Below are positions 37,311 through 46,707 of a stretch of 49,853 nucleotides of DNA, in pieces. This DNA comes from Parvibaculum sp. (GTDB lineage Bacteria > Pseudomonadota > Alphaproteobacteria > Parvibaculales > Parvibaculaceae). The translations under genes were made by a program, and so were the position numbers. How positions within the stretch are numbered: position 1 is the stretch's first letter; each line of letters opens with the position of its first letter. The notes under the pieces are model-generated. The model had not been told where the DNA came from and did no database searches. It saw only the letters and a list, made by a program, of their open reading frames with translations. Location: contig JAUSLL010000095.1 of assembly GCA_030649335.1 (NCBI GenBank), positions 1 through 49,853 on the forward strand. Direction: 5' to 3'.

Positions 37311-38549
37311 ATGAGCATGGCCACCGAAGTTAAAGTGCCGGCACTGGGTGAAAGCGTCACAGAGGCGACCGTCGCGCAATGGTTCAAAAAAGCGGGCGAT
37401 CAGGTCAATGTTGACGAGCCGCTGGTGGAACTTGAAACCGATAAGGTGACGATCGAAGTGCCCGCACCAGCGTCGGGCGTTCTCTCCGAGGTGCTCGTTG
37501 AAAGCGGCACGACGGTCGAGATCGGTGCGATCCTCGCGATGATCGGCGAAGGTTCTGGCAAAGTGAGCGCGAAGCCCGCTGCCAAAAAGGAAGAACCGAA
37601 AAAGGCTGAAGCGCCTGCGCCCGCACCGGCCCCTGTTGCGGCCAAGCCTGCGGCGGTTCCGGCTGCTGCGGCGACGACGCAAGCGCCAGCCGTGCGCCGG
37701 ATCGCGGAAGAAAATAATCTCGATGCTTCCAAGATTGACGGGACGGGCAAAGATGGTCGCGTGACGAAGGGCGATGCGCTGGCGGCAGCGTCCGCGCCTG
37801 CCGCTGCTCCCGCGGCACCGCTCGCCGTTCGCGCGCCCGTCGATAACGGCCCGCGCGAAGAACGCGTGAAGATGACGCGTTTGCGCAAGACGATTGCGAC
37901 GCGTCTGAAGGAAGCACAGAACACAGCCGCGATGCTCACGACGTTCAATGAAGTTGATATGTCGGCGATCATGGCGCTGCGCAATGAATACAAAGCGATC
38001 TTTGAAAAGAAGCACGGCGTGCGCGTCGGCTTCATGGGTTTCTTCGTCAAGGCCTGCATTCAGGCACTGAAAGAAATTCCCGCCGTCAACGGCCTCATCG
38101 ACGGCGAAGATATTGTCTACAAGAACTATTACAATATCGGCGTTGCGGTCGGCACCGAGAAGGGCCTCGTTGTGCCTGTGCTGAAAGATGCGCAGGACCT
38201 GTCGCTCGCCGGCATTGAAAAAGAGATCAATGACTACGGCAAGCGCGCGCGCGACGGGCAGCTCAAGCTCGAAGAATTGCAGGGCGGTACATTCACGATT
38301 TCGAATGGCGGCGTCTATGGTTCGCTGATGTCGACGCCCATTCTCAACGCGCCGCAGTCCGGCGTTTTGGGCATGCACAAGATTCAGGATCGCCCGATGG
38401 TTGTCGGCGGTCAGGTGGTGGTGCGTCCGATGATGTATCTGGCACTTTCCTATGATCACCGCATTGTCGATGGCAAGGACGCGGTGACCTTCCTCGTCCG
38501 CGTCAAGGAATCGCTTGAAGACCCGCAGCGTCTGTTGCTCGACCTTTAA
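37311..38549 (+). CDS. sucB: 2-oxoglutarate dehydrogenase E2 (dihydrolipoyl succinyltransferase)
   Basis: Core transacylase of the complex. 412 residues. One lipoyl domain with lysine in [11 protein letters not shown] (about residue 44), a Pro/Ala linker, the peripheral subunit-binding domain [15 protein letters not shown]...GRVTKGD (about 125-160), a second Ala-rich linker and the catalytic domain ending in [14 protein letters not shown] with the active-site histidine. Two in-frame ATGs (37311 and 37317) are equally possible starts. Between sucA and lpd. Confidence 0.97.
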   Translation: MSMATEVKVPALGESVTEATVAQWFKKAGDQVNVDEPLVELETDKVTIEVPAPASGVLSEVLVESGTTVEIGAILAMIGEGSGKVSAKPAAKKEEPKKAEAPAPAPAPVAAKPAAVPAAAATTQAPAVRRIAEENNLDASKIDGTGKDGRVTKGDALAAASAPAAAPAAPLAVRAPVDNGPREERVKMTRLRKTIATRLKEAQNTAAMLTTFNEVDMSAIMALRNEYKAIFEKKHGVRVGFMGFFVKACIQALKEIPAVNGLIDGEDIVYKNYYNIGVAVGTEKGLVVPVLKDAQDLSLAGIEKEINDYGKRARDGQLKLEELQGGTFTISNGGVYGSLMSTPILNAPQSGVLGMHKIQDRPMVVGGQVVVRPMMYLALSYDHRIVDGKDAVTFLVRVKESLEDPQRLLLDL

Positions 38550-38576
38550 GCCTCACACTCAAGTCCGGAGATATTC

Positions 38577-39968
38577 ATGGCCGAACCTTTTGACCTCGTC
38601 GTAATCGGTGCGGGCCCCGGCGGCTATGAATGTGCGATCAAGGCGGCTCAGCTGGGCCTCAAAGTCGCTTGCGTTGAAAAGAACGAAACGCTGGGCGGCA
38701 CCTGCCTTAATGTCGGTTGCATTCCATCGAAAGCGCTGCTGCATGCGTCGGAACTTTTCGACGAGGCGGGCCATGCGTTTGCGGGTATGGGTATTGAAAT
38801 TCCCGCGCCGAAGATCAACGTCAAACAGCTCATCGCTTTCAAAGATGAAGCCGTTGAAGGCAATACCAAGGGCATCGAGTTCCTCTTCAAGAAGAACAAG
38901 ATCGAATGGGTGAAGGGCCTCGGCGAGATTGTCGGCACGGGCAAGGTCAAAGTCGGCGAGCGCGTGCTTGAGACAAAGAACATCGTCATTGCGACGGGTT
39001 CGGATGTGGCCAAGCTGCCGGGCATCGAAATCGACGAGAAGACCATCGTGTCATCGACCGGCGCGTTGACGCTGGCGAAAGTGCCCGAACGTTTGCTCGT
39101 CATCGGCGGCGGCGTCATCGGGCTGGAGCTAGGTTCGGTGTGGGGACGGCTTGGCGCGAAAGTTCAGGTTGTCGAATTCCTTGATGCGATCCTGCCCGGC
39201 ATGGATGGTGAGGTTGTCAAAAACTTCACGCGCATTCTGAAAAAGCAGGGCTTTGATTTCAAACTCGGCTCGAAAGTGACGAAGGTCGAAAAGACCAAGA
39301 CGGGTTTGAAGGTTTCGGTCGAGCCTGCCAAGGGCGGCGATACGACGGTGCTTGAGGCCGACGTGGTGCTGGTGGCTGTGGGCCGCACGGCTTACACGGG
39401 CGGGCTGGGGCTTGAGACAGTGGGTGTTGCCACGGACAAGCGCGGACGCGTTGTCACGGACGGTTCGTTCAAAACAAATGTCGATGGCATCTACGCGGTC
39501 GGCGATGTGATCGCCGGTCCGATGCTGGCGCATAAGGCGATGGAAGAAGGCGTGGCGTTGGCTGAACGTCTCGCCGGTCACTATGGCGCGGTCAATTATG
39601 ACGTCATTCCAGGTGTGGTTTACACCGCGCCGGAAGTCGCGAGCGTCGGCAAGACGGAAGAGCAGCTCAAGGAAGCGGGCGTTGAATATAACGTTGGCAA
39701 ATTCCCCTTCACGGCGAACGGCCGCGCGAAGGCGAACAAGACCACCGAAGGCTTTGTGAAAATCATCGCGGACAAAACGACAGACCGCATTCTCGGTGTG
39801 CATATCATCGGTGCAAATGCGGGCGAGTTGATTCAGGAAGCGGTTGTGGCGATGGAATTTGCCGGATCGTCTGAAGATATCGCGCGCATGTGCTTTGCCC
39901 ATCCGACGCTGTCGGAAGCGGTGAAGGAAGCGGCGCTGGCGGTGACGGGTTTGCCGATCCATATGTGA
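38577..39968 (+). CDS. lpdA: Dihydrolipoyl dehydrogenase (E3)
   Basis: Flavoprotein reoxidising the lipoyl groups of SucB. 463 residues. FAD loop [13 protein letters not shown], redox disulfide in [20 protein letters not shown] loop [22 protein letters not shown]-binding [12 protein letters not shown], and the C-terminal catalytic His-Glu in [13 protein letters not shown]. Last gene of sucABlpd; terminator follows at 43 bases. Confidence 0.98.
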   Translation: MAEPFDLVVIGAGPGGYECAIKAAQLGLKVACVEKNETLGGTCLNVGCIPSKALLHASELFDEAGHAFAGMGIEIPAPKINVKQLIAFKDEAVEGNTKGIEFLFKKNKIEWVKGLGEIVGTGKVKVGERVLETKNIVIATGSDVAKLPGIEIDEKTIVSSTGALTLAKVPERLLVIGGGVIGLELGSVWGRLGAKVQVVEFLDAILPGMDGEVVKNFTRILKKQGFDFKLGSKVTKVEKTKTGLKVSVEPAKGGDTTVLEADVVLVAVGRTAYTGGLGLETVGVATDKRGRVVTDGSFKTNVDGIYAVGDVIAGPMLAHKAMEEGVALAERLAGHYGAVNYDVIPGVVYTAPEVASVGKTEEQLKEAGVEYNVGKFPFTANGRAKANKTTEGFVKIIADKTTDRILGVHIIGANAGELIQEAVVAMEFAGSSEDIARMCFAHPTLSEAVKEAALAVTGLPIHM

Positions 39969-40010
39969 GTGCTGGGTTGCGCGCGTGCGTGACGGAAGAC
40001 CCTCACCCAA

Positions 40011-40037
40011 CCCTCTCCCAGCGGGAGAGGGCTTTTT
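40011..40037 (+). terminator. Rho-independent terminator after lpdA
   Basis: CCCTCTCCC (40011-40019), loop AGC, GGGAGAGGG (40023-40031), then CTTTTT. The preceding CCCTCACCCAA makes this the familiar CCCTCACCC-AA-CCCTCTCCC intergenic repeat seen in many proteobacteria. Confidence 0.85.
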
Positions 40038-40043
40038 AGGTGC

Positions 40044-41039
40044 TTACTTCGCGCGCGGATGCGCCTTGTCGTAGATGTCGAGGAGGCGTTGGCTGTCGAC
40101 TTCGGTGTAGATCTGCGTGGTGGACAGGCTGGCGTGGCCCAAGAGTTCCTGAATGGTGCGGAGGTCACCGCCGCCTGCCAGCAGGTGCGTTGCGAAGCTG
40201 TGGCGCAGCGCGTGGGGGGTGACGCTGTCGGCCAGCCCCATGCGGCGGCGGAGGTGGGCGACGAGTTCGGAGACGGCGCGGGGGTTGAGGCGTGCGCCGC
40301 GGGTGCCGACGAAGAGGGGGTCTGTTGCCTCAAGACCGAAGGGGACGAGAGCGAGGTATTCCTCAACCGCATTGCGCGCGACGGCGAGAACGGGGACGAG
40401 GCGTTCCTTGTTTCCCTTACCGGTGATGCGCATGGTGGCGGGCAAAGGAGCCGCGCTGCGATTGAGGTTTAAACATTCCGCGATGCGCAACCCGCAGCCA
40501 TAGAGCAGCGTGAGGATGGCGGCATTGCGGGCGGCAATCCACGGCGCATGGTCGAGTTCGTTTGTTTCGGCGATGAGGTTGATCGCGTTGGTGGCGGTCA
40601 AAGGTTTCGGGATGCCGTGCGGGACCTTCGGTGTGCGGAGTGCTTTGAGGGCGGCGGATGACGCGATGCCGTTGCGGTCGAGATAGCGGAAGAGTGAACG
40701 GATGGACGACAAGACGCGCGCGAGGCTGCGGCTCGACATATCTTCGCGGCGGCGCTTGGCGAGGTAGCTGCGGAAATCACGCAGGTGCAGATCGCGGATC
40801 GCCGCGATGTCGGCGGGGCCGCCGAGATGATCTGATAAAAATTCAAAGAAGTTCGCGACATCGCGGTGATAAGCGATGAGACTCAAAGCGGCTAAACGCT
40901 TTTCGCCGGTGAGGTGGCCGAACCAGTTGCGGATTTCACCCCGCAGGTCGGGCGCGGCCACGATGGAGGCCGCCGCTTCGTCCGGCGTCGGCGCGCGCGC
41001 GCCTGCTGAGATTATTTTTGCGGCGGCAGGTCGAGCCAT
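40044..41039 (-). CDS. xerC: Tyrosine recombinase XerC
   Basis: Site-specific recombinase that with XerD resolves chromosome dimers at dif. 331 residues from the ATG at 41039; a TTG at 41051 would add 4. N-terminal SAM-like core-binding domain (about 30-120) and catalytic domain with the full set of residues: Arg in GCGLRIAE, Lys in ITGKGNKER, His/Arg in TPHALRHSFATHLL, His in LLGHASLSTTQ and the nucleophile Tyr in IYTEVD. Starts within the last 28 bases of the DUF484 gene, a pairing conserved in proteobacteria. As a housekeeping recombinase it is not a sign of a mobile element. Confidence 0.93.
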   Translation of the reverse strand: MARPAAAKIISAGARAPTPDEAAASIVAAPDLRGEIRNWFGHLTGEKRLAALSLIAYHRDVANFFEFLSDHLGGPADIAAIRDLHLRDFRSYLAKRRREDMSSRSLARVLSSIRSLFRYLDRNGIASSAALKALRTPKVPHGIPKPLTATNAINLIAETNELDHAPWIAARNAAILTLLYGCGLRIAECLNLNRSAAPLPATMRITGKGNKERLVPVLAVARNAVEEYLALVPFGLEATDPLFVGTRGARLNPRAVSELVAHLRRRMGLADSVTPHALRHSFATHLLAGGGDLRTIQELLGHASLSTTQIYTEVDSQRLLDIYDKAHPRAK

Positions 41040-41749
41040 AGGCGCACGCAACGCTCGACGATCCGGGCGAGAAATTCCAGAAGGTCGGCGGCTTGATCGG
41101 GGTGGAACTGTTCCATGTCGAGGCCGCCGAGCGCCAGCATGCCGGGCGGTGTGACGCGGCTGAATTCGAGACGCACGAGCGCTTCGGAATGGACGAGATC
41201 AGCGCGGTCGCCATAAAGACCTTCGCTGCCCTGCACATTGGAGACGAGACGATAGGGCATGGTGCCGCCCATCATGCGCGCGACGCCGCCGCTTTCAAGC
41301 AGGCGGATGCCGATGGTTTCGGCGCGATTGATCTGGCCCGTCGCTTCCATGCAGATGGTGGCGGAAGCGAGCCCCAACATGCGGGCAAGACCGTCGGGCA
41401 AAGTGATGAATTCGATGAGCGCGTCAAAGCTCGGCGCATCAAGCATGGCGAGCGCGGCGGCATGGACCTGCTCGCGCGCCAGCGAATTCAGCGACGAGGC
41501 TTCGATGAGATCGGACTGGATGTCGCGCAGCGTGCGGACCTGACGCTGCAATTTGGTGATGATGAACTGGCGCATATCGACGACATTTTCGCCGTCGTCC
41601 TGCTTGGGCAAAAGCTGTGCAAGAAGTTCGGCATCATGGAGAGCGAAATCGGGATTGAGCAGCAGGAAAGCGCGTACGTCCGCTCCGTCAAGGCTCGGGG
41701 TTGAGCGTTTGATCTGGGCGGCGTCTTGGCGGTCGTTGGACTCAATCAT
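41012..41749 (-). CDS. DUF484 family protein
   Basis: 245 residues, a GAF-like fold family found next to xerC. Features: DVRAFLLLNPDFALHDAELLAQL near the N-terminus, VVDMRQFIITKLQRQVRTLR with predicted coiled coil, and a C-terminal half with LALGGLDMEQFHPDQAADLLEFLARIVERCVRLWL, which is the family's end signature. Biochemical role unknown. Overlaps the xerC start by 28 bases, so the two are coupled. Preceded at 41772-41790 by a small CCGGAC/GTCCGG hairpin in its leader. Confidence 0.88.
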   Translation of the reverse strand: MIESNDRQDAAQIKRSTPSLDGADVRAFLLLNPDFALHDAELLAQLLPKQDDGENVVDMRQFIITKLQRQVRTLRDIQSDLIEASSLNSLAREQVHAAALAMLDAPSFDALIEFITLPDGLARMLGLASATICMEATGQINRAETIGIRLLESGGVARMMGGTMPYRLVSNVQGSEGLYGDRADLVHSEALVRLEFSRVTPPGMLALGGLDMEQFHPDQAADLLEFLARIVERCVRLWLDLPPQK

Positions 41750-41875
41750 ACTTACTGTCTCCGGTGGCTACCCGGACGCTTCTGGTCCGGCTTGGCAGCA
41801 TCATCTCAGCAAACCACTTATAGAAGATAAAAGCAGTGTTTTGGATTGTCATGAATTCAGTGAAAGATTTGGAAT

Positions 41876-42529
41876 TCAGAGAATTTTTTGACCCGTTTTC
41901 TTCCAATCGTTGAGGAATTGTTCAAGCCCGGCGTCTGTTAACGGATGCTTTGCCAAACCGCGCAGGACGGCGGGCGGCACGGTGGCGACATCCGCGCCGA
42001 TCAGGGCGACTTCTTTAACGTGATTGGCGGTGCGGATGGAGGCCGCGAGAATTTCAGTTTCGAAACCATAATTATCGTAAATGGTGCGGATCTCTTCGAT
42101 GAGTTCCATGCCGTCGAGATTGATGTCATCGAGGCGGCCGATGAAGGGCGAGATGAAGGTCGCGCCAGCCTTGGCGGCGAGCAGCGCCTGATTGGCCGAG
42201 AAGCAAAGCGTGACATTGACCATTGTGCCTTCGTCGGTCAGTGCCTTGCAGGCCTTGAGCCCGTCCCATGTGAGCGGCACTTTAACGGCGATATTGGGCG
42301 CGATCTTGGCGAGCTTGCGGCCTTCGGCCAGCATGGTCTCGACGTCGAGCGCGGTCACTTCGGCGCTGACGGGGCCTTCGACGATGCCGCAGATTTCGGT
42401 GACGACTTCGATGAAATCCCGTCCCGACTTGGCGATGAGCGAGGGATTGGTGGTGACGCCGTCAAGCATCCCCGTGGAGGCCAATTCCTTGATGTCGGCA
42501 ATGTCGGCTGTATCGACGAAAAATTTCAT
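41876..42529 (-). CDS. fsa: Short transaldolase / fructose-6-phosphate aldolase-like
   Basis: Class I aldolase of the short TalC/Fsa subfamily, 217 residues, Schiff-base chemistry. [29 protein letters not shown], the lysine in [14 protein letters not shown], and [13 protein letters not shown] are diagnostic. In alphaproteobacteria this protein is often annotated as transaldolase; whether it is a true transaldolase or a fructose-6-phosphate aldolase cannot be settled by these motifs. Divergent from priA across a 258-base gap with no obvious dyad. Confidence 0.92.
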   Translation of the reverse strand: MKFFVDTADIADIKELASTGMLDGVTTNPSLIAKSGRDFIEVVTEICGIVEGPVSAEVTALDVETMLAEGRKLAKIAPNIAVKVPLTWDGLKACKALTDEGTMVNVTLCFSANQALLAAKAGATFISPFIGRLDDINLDGMELIEEIRTIYDNYGFETEILAASIRTANHVKEVALIGADVATVPPAVLRGLAKHPLTDAGLEQFLNDWKKTGQKIL

Positions 42530-42787
42530 GGTCGGATTTATCTCTATAATGCGGTGGTGAAAGCGGGCCTATGACAATCGTTTAAGGGCGAGAGTGCAAT
42601 CGTTCTTTCGTTAACGCGGTGCTTTTGTTGGGGAGAACGTTTTATTGCACATGCGCGGAGGTTTCGCGGAAGGTGCGCACGAGCGCAAGTTAAGATGAGG
42701 AACTTGCTTTACGAGGCGTTACGCTATTGTTTCGATTCACTTTTGTCCGGTCTTCACTCTTTTTTCGCGTGAAACTTTTTGTCGTCC

Positions 42788-44971
42788 ATGCCCGTTAACC
42801 CTTCGCCGCGTCGTGTTCGTGTGCTGGTGCCTTTGGCGCTGCCGGACCCGTATGACTATGCGTTGCCGGACGGGATGGAGGCGGGGCCGGGGGCTTTTGT
42901 TGTGGTGCCGCTGGGCGCGCAACGCTTGATCGGTGTTGTCTGGGGCGAAGGCGAAGGCGAGTTGGGGTTCGACCCGAAGCGCCTTAAAGCCGTGATCGAG
43001 GTGATGGACGCGCCGCCTATGAGCGATGTGTTGCGGCAGTTCATCGACTGGATGGCGCAATATACATTCAACACGCGCGGCCAAGTGTTGCGGCTCGCGA
43101 TGCGCGCGCCTGCGGCGCTGGAGCCTCAGCGTTTGCGGGTGGCGTATCGGCTGACCGACAAGCGACCGCAGCGGATGACGCCGGCACGTGAACGTGTGGT
43201 GGAACATGTGGGCGACGGGTTCCTGCGCACGATCCGCGAGATTGCCGACGAGGCAGGCGTGTCCGACGGTGTGGTGCGCGGGCTGGTGGAGGCGGGTGCT
43301 TTGTCGCCTGTTGAAATGCCGGCGGATGCAGATTTTCCCGCGATTGAATTTGAAGCACACGGGCAAGCACTGTCGGACGAGCAACAGGCGGCGGCGGATA
43401 TTTTGTCGGCGCGGGTGACGGCGAGAAAATATGCCGCCGTGTTGCTTGATGGCGTAACGGGCTCGGGCAAGACGGAAGTTTATTTTGAAGCGGTGGCGGA
43501 GGCTTTGCGGGCTGGGCGGCAGGCATTGATCCTGTTGCCGGAGATTGCGCTGACCTCGCAGTTCCTGACGCGGTTTGAAGCGCGCTTCGGTGTGAAGCCT
43601 GCCGAATGGCATTCGGAACTTTCGACACGCGAGCGCGCGCGCGTCTGGCGCGGGATTGCGGAAGGTCGGGCGCGCGTTGTTGTCGGCGCGCGGTCGGCGT
43701 TGTTTTTGCCGTTTGCTGATTTGGGTCTCATCGTGGTCGATGAAGAACATGAAGCCGCCTTCAAGCAGGATGAAGGCGTCAATTATCATGCGCGCGATAT
43801 GGCCGTGGTGCGCGCCTCGCTCGGGCAGTTTCCGATTGTGCTGAGTTCGGCGACGCCATCGCTGGAGACGGTCGTGAATGTGGAACAGGGGCGCTACGAG
43901 CGCGTGGCGCTGACGGAGCGGCATGGCGTGGCCGAGATGCCCGACATCAGCGCGATTGATATGCGCAGCGATCCGCCGGAGCGCGGGCAATGGCTGGCAC
44001 CGAAACTCGTTGCGGAAATCACCAAAGCCTTTGCGGCGGGTGAGCAGTCGATGTTGTTTCTCAACCGGCGTGGTTATGCGCCGCTGACTTTGTGCCGGAC
44101 CTGCGGGCACAGGATCGAATGTCCGCAATGCTCGGCGTGGTTGGTCGAGCATCGCTTCCGCAAGGAATTGGTCTGTCATCATTGCGGCTATGTGGCGCCG
44201 GTGCCTAAGGCTTGCCCGTCGTGTGAGGCGGAAGATTCGCTGGTGGCTTGCGGGCCGGGCGTGGAGCGGATTGCCGAGGAGGTCATCGCGCGGTTTCCAG
44301 AAGCCCGCGTCGCGGTATTGTCGAGCGATGCGCTGCGCGGGCCGCAGAGCCATGAGGATGCGTTTGGCGCGATCAGCGCGCGCGAGATCGACATCATCAT
44401 CGGGACGCAGATTGTCGCCAAGGGGCATCATTTTCCCTGGCTTACGGTGGTGGGCGTGGTGGACGCGGACCTCGGGCTTGAGAATGGCGATCTGCGCGCC
44501 GCTGAACGCACGTTCCAGCTTTTGCAGCAGGTGGCGGGGCGGGCAGGGCGCGGCGAGCGGAGGGGTCGTGTTTATCTCCAGACCTATATGCCGGATCATT
44601 CGGTGATGCGGGCGCTGATGGCGGGCGACCGTGATGCGTTTCTGGCGCGTGAAGCTGAGGCACGCGAGCGCGTGAAGCTGCCGCCCTTCGGACGGTTGGC
44701 GGGTGTTGTTGTGTCGTCGGAAAATGCAGGGTTGGCGACAAGTTTTGCCCGCACTATGGCGCGGGGCGCACCGGCGGCCGACGACGTGGCCGTGCTCGGA
44801 CCGGCACCTGCGCCGCTCGCCATGTTGCGCGGGCGGACGCGGCTCCGGTTTCTCGTCAAGGCGGGACGCAACGTCAATATTCAGGCCTATATGGAAGCCT
44901 GGCTCGGGCCGATGAAAGTGCCGGGCGCGGTCCGCGTTTCGGTGGATATTGATCCTTATAGTTTTCTCTGA
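42788..44971 (+). CDS. priA: Primosomal protein N' (replication restart helicase PriA)
   Basis: 3'-5' superfamily 2 helicase that restarts collapsed forks. 727 residues from the ATG at 42788; an upstream TTG (42779) adds 3. N-terminal 3'-end-binding domain (VRVLVPLALPDPYDYALPDG), Walker A GVTGSGKTEVYF, DEEHEAAFKQDEGVNYHARD motif, zinc-binding cysteines in LCRTCGHRIECPQC and CHHCGYVAPVPKACPSC, then helicase motifs VAKGHHFPWLTVVGVVDAD and QVAGRAGRG. The stop codon TGA (44969-44971) is the target of the IS element that follows; the protein is unaffected. Confidence 0.96.
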   Translation: MPVNPSPRRVRVLVPLALPDPYDYALPDGMEAGPGAFVVVPLGAQRLIGVVWGEGEGELGFDPKRLKAVIEVMDAPPMSDVLRQFIDWMAQYTFNTRGQVLRLAMRAPAALEPQRLRVAYRLTDKRPQRMTPARERVVEHVGDGFLRTIREIADEAGVSDGVVRGLVEAGALSPVEMPADADFPAIEFEAHGQALSDEQQAAADILSARVTARKYAAVLLDGVTGSGKTEVYFEAVAEALRAGRQALILLPEIALTSQFLTRFEARFGVKPAEWHSELSTRERARVWRGIAEGRARVVVGARSALFLPFADLGLIVVDEEHEAAFKQDEGVNYHARDMAVVRASLGQFPIVLSSATPSLETVVNVEQGRYERVALTERHGVAEMPDISAIDMRSDPPERGQWLAPKLVAEITKAFAAGEQSMLFLNRRGYAPLTLCRTCGHRIECPQCSAWLVEHRFRKELVCHHCGYVAPVPKACPSCEAEDSLVACGPGVERIAEEVIARFPEARVAVLSSDALRGPQSHEDAFGAISAREIDIIIGTQIVAKGHHFPWLTVVGVVDADLGLENGDLRAAERTFQLLQQVAGRAGRGERRGRVYLQTYMPDHSVMRALMAGDRDAFLAREAEARERVKLPPFGRLAGVVVSSENAGLATSFARTMARGAPAADDVAVLGPAPAPLAMLRGRTRLRFLVKAGRNVNIQAYMEAWLGPMKVPGAVRVSVDIDPYSFL

Positions 44972-44991
44972 GAGCCTGCTCCAAAAAGGAG
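44972..44991 (+). repeat. Left terminal inverted repeat of the IS element
   Basis: Starts directly after the TGA stop/target site of priA and contains an inner CTCC-AAAAA-GGAG dyad. Confidence 0.75.
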
Positions 44992-45048
44992 TGAGTGATT
45001 TCAGCGACTTATGATTCTCTGTGATTTGCGAAGACCACGGAGGATCAG

Positions 45049-45873
45049 ATGGCCTGGACTGAAATCACTCGCCGGCAGTATGAGCGGCGTTGCGCGCGTT
45101 ACGCAAGCGATCTGACGGATGCGGAGTGGGCGCTGATCGAGGGCTTTCTGCCTGCGGCGCGCCGGCTCGGGCGGCCGCGCAAGACGAGCCTGCGAGAGGT
45201 CGTGAACGCGCTGTTGTACATCGCCTCGTCGGGTTGTGCGTGGCGGCTCCTGCCGAAGGAGTTTCCGCCGTTCTCGACGGTGCAGAAATACTTCTACCGC
45301 TGGCGCGACGAGGGCTTGCTCGAAAGGATTAGCCACGGCCTTGTCGCGGCTGCACGGGAGAAGGCCGGCCGCGAGGCGCAGCCGACCGCCGGCGTCATCG
45401 ACAGCCAGAGCGTGAAGACGACGGAAAGCGGCGGCATTTGCGGCTTCGATGCAGGCAAGAAGATCAAGGGCCGGAAGCGCCACATCCTGACGGATACGCA
45501 GGGCTTCCTCCTCGCCGCGCTCGTTCACGCCGGCGACATTCAGGATCGCGACGGCGCGCCTGCCGTGCTCGCCGAAGCGCGCTTCCGCTTCCCGTGGATG
45601 CGCCATGTCTTCGCCGATGGCGGTTACGCTGGCGACAAACTCCGCCAGGGGCTGACGAACATCGGCGACTGGACCATCGAGATCATCAAGCGTTCCGACG
45701 CCGCAAAGGGCTTCCATGTCCTGCCGCGCCGTTGGGTCGTCGAGCGGACTTTCGCCTGGCTCGGACGATCACGCCGCCTCGCCAAAGATTGGGAGCGCAC
45801 CATCGAAAGTGCTCTCGCCTGGCTCTTCATCGCTCACATCCGCATCCTCACGCGCAGACTCGCAAGGCTTTGA
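45049..45873 (+). CDS. IS5-family transposase
   Basis: DDE transposase of 274 residues in a single frame. The N-terminal DUF4096-type region has LTDAEWALIEGFLP and GRPRKTSLREVVNALLYI then GCAWRLLPKEFPPFSTVQKYF. The DDE core: first Asp in VIDSQSVKTTESGG, second Asp in HVFADGGYAGDKL, and Glu in RRWVVERTFAWLGRSRRLAKD. No frameshift or stop, so probably active. It reads in the same direction as priA and the atp genes. Confidence 0.95.
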   Translation: MAWTEITRRQYERRCARYASDLTDAEWALIEGFLPAARRLGRPRKTSLREVVNALLYIASSGCAWRLLPKEFPPFSTVQKYFYRWRDEGLLERISHGLVAAAREKAGREAQPTAGVIDSQSVKTTESGGICGFDAGKKIKGRKRHILTDTQGFLLAALVHAGDIQDRDGAPAVLAEARFRFPWMRHVFADGGYAGDKLRQGLTNIGDWTIEIIKRSDAAKGFHVLPRRWVVERTFAWLGRSRRLAKDWERTIESALAWLFIAHIRILTRRLARL

Positions 45874-45882
45874 TCTTCAAGG

Positions 45883-45902
45883 CATCTTTATGAGTCAGAC
45901 TC
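45883..45902 (-). repeat. Right terminal inverted repeat of the IS element
   Basis: Opposite-strand sequence begins GAGTCTGACTCATAAAG; immediately followed on the plus strand by the TGA duplication at 45903-45905. Confidence 0.75.
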
Positions 45903-45905
45903 TGA

Positions 45906-46149
45906 GGCAGAGGACGCGTCAGGGGCGTGTTTGCGGTCGAAATTATGGCCCAAAATGCCGCAGACCGGCCAATTCGCGGGCGGGGTTGTTGCGCTGCATG
46001 GCCCCGTGTGTTACCTAACGCGCGGCTTTGAGAGATGCGGCTTTGTGCACCCTCTTAGGGGCTAGAAAACGACAACGATTTCAAGTGGTTAGCATTACCG
46101 GTCTGGTGCCGGTGAGGCGATACCCACGAAACCTAAAGCGAGCCTCAAT
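45906..46149 (+). promoter_or_regulatory. Leader/promoter region of the atp operon
   Basis: 244 bases between the IS element and atpH with no credible gene. It must contain the atpHAGD promoter unless transcription enters from priA or the IS. I could not find a convincing -35/-10 pair; a small ACCGG...CCGGT hairpin lies near 46096-46112. Confidence 0.35.
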
Positions 46150-46707
46150 TTGGCATCCGATCATCACGTTTCTGGTATGGCTGGCCGCTACGCTACGGCG
46201 CTCTTTGAGCTTGCCGAAAGCGCGGGCAACCTTGACGCAACGGCAGGCGATCTCGCCACTATTGCCAAACTCATTCAGCAGAGCGACGACCTTCGTCGCC
46301 TTGTGCAAAGCCCCGTATTCGGCTCTGACGAGAAGGCGCGTGCTTTCGCTGCCGTGCTCGACAAAGCCGGGATTAAAGGGCTTGTCGCCAATTTCATCGG
46401 TCTGGTGATCCAGAACCGTCGTCTGTTCGCGCTGCCCGACATGATCGTCGGGTTCAATGGCCTGCTTGCCAAGAAGCGCGGAGAGGTTTCGGCCGATGTC
46501 ACGTCCGCGCATCCTTTGTCGGATGCGCAGCTTCAAAGCCTGAAAGCGTCTCTCAAGACGGCAACAGGCCGCGATGTTCAAATCAATGCCAATGTTGATG
46601 CCTCGCTCCTCGGTGGGCTGGTCGTCAAGGTCGGGAGCCGGATGATCGATTCGTCCCTCAAGACCAAACTCACATCTCTCAAGCTCGCAATGAAAGAGGC
46701 CTCCTGA
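46150..46707 (+). CDS. atpH: ATP synthase F1 delta subunit
   Basis: Peripheral-stalk subunit linking F1 to the b subunits (OSCP homologue). 185 residues if translation begins at the TTG (46150); the ATG at 46177 would remove 9 residues. The conserved [14 protein letters not shown] start block begins upstream of that ATG, which favours the [17 protein letters not shown] and [18 protein letters not shown] are family-typical. Its stop overlaps the atpA ATG by one base. Opens the alphaproteobacterial F1 order atpHAGD(C), separate from the Fo genes. Confidence 0.93.
   Translation: MASDHHVSGMAGRYATALFELAESAGNLDATAGDLATIAKLIQQSDDLRRLVQSPVFGSDEKARAFAAVLDKAGIKGLVANFIGLVIQNRRLFALPDMIVGFNGLLAKKRGEVSADVTSAHPLSDAQLQSLKASLKTATGRDVQINANVDASLLGGLVVKVGSRMIDSSLKTKLTSLKLAMKEAS

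Larger units (their letters stand above)
44969..45905 (+). mobile_element. IS5-family insertion sequence with 3-bp TGA target duplication
   Basis: A 931-bp element (44972-45902). Left end GAGCCTGCTCCAAAAAGGAG and, on the opposite strand, right end GAGTCTGACTCATAAAGATG match at 13 of 20 positions as imperfect inverted repeats. Both ends are flanked by TGA (44969-44971 and 45903-45905), a TNA duplication as made by the IS1031-type branch of the IS5 family. One intact transposase gene lies inside. Size, ends, duplication and transposase type agree with one another, and the intact state suggests a recent insertion. Confidence 0.88.

Noticed and set aside
40044-41039. XerC as the integrase of an integrated element
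   Set aside because: It sits with DUF484 in the usual housekeeping context; no att repeats or cargo genes flank it.
42737-44599. 620-residue open frame on the minus strand opposite priA
   Set aside because: Arg/His-rich, low-complexity translation lying wholly opposite a well-conserved gene; typical antisense shadow in GC-rich DNA.
45001-45717. Second gene of the IS element on the minus strand (238 residues)
   Set aside because: Antisense shadow of the transposase; IS5-type elements of this size carry one transposase gene.
46028-46408. 126-residue open frame overlapping the atpH start
   Set aside because: Overlaps atpH out of frame and has no family pattern; atpH is certain.
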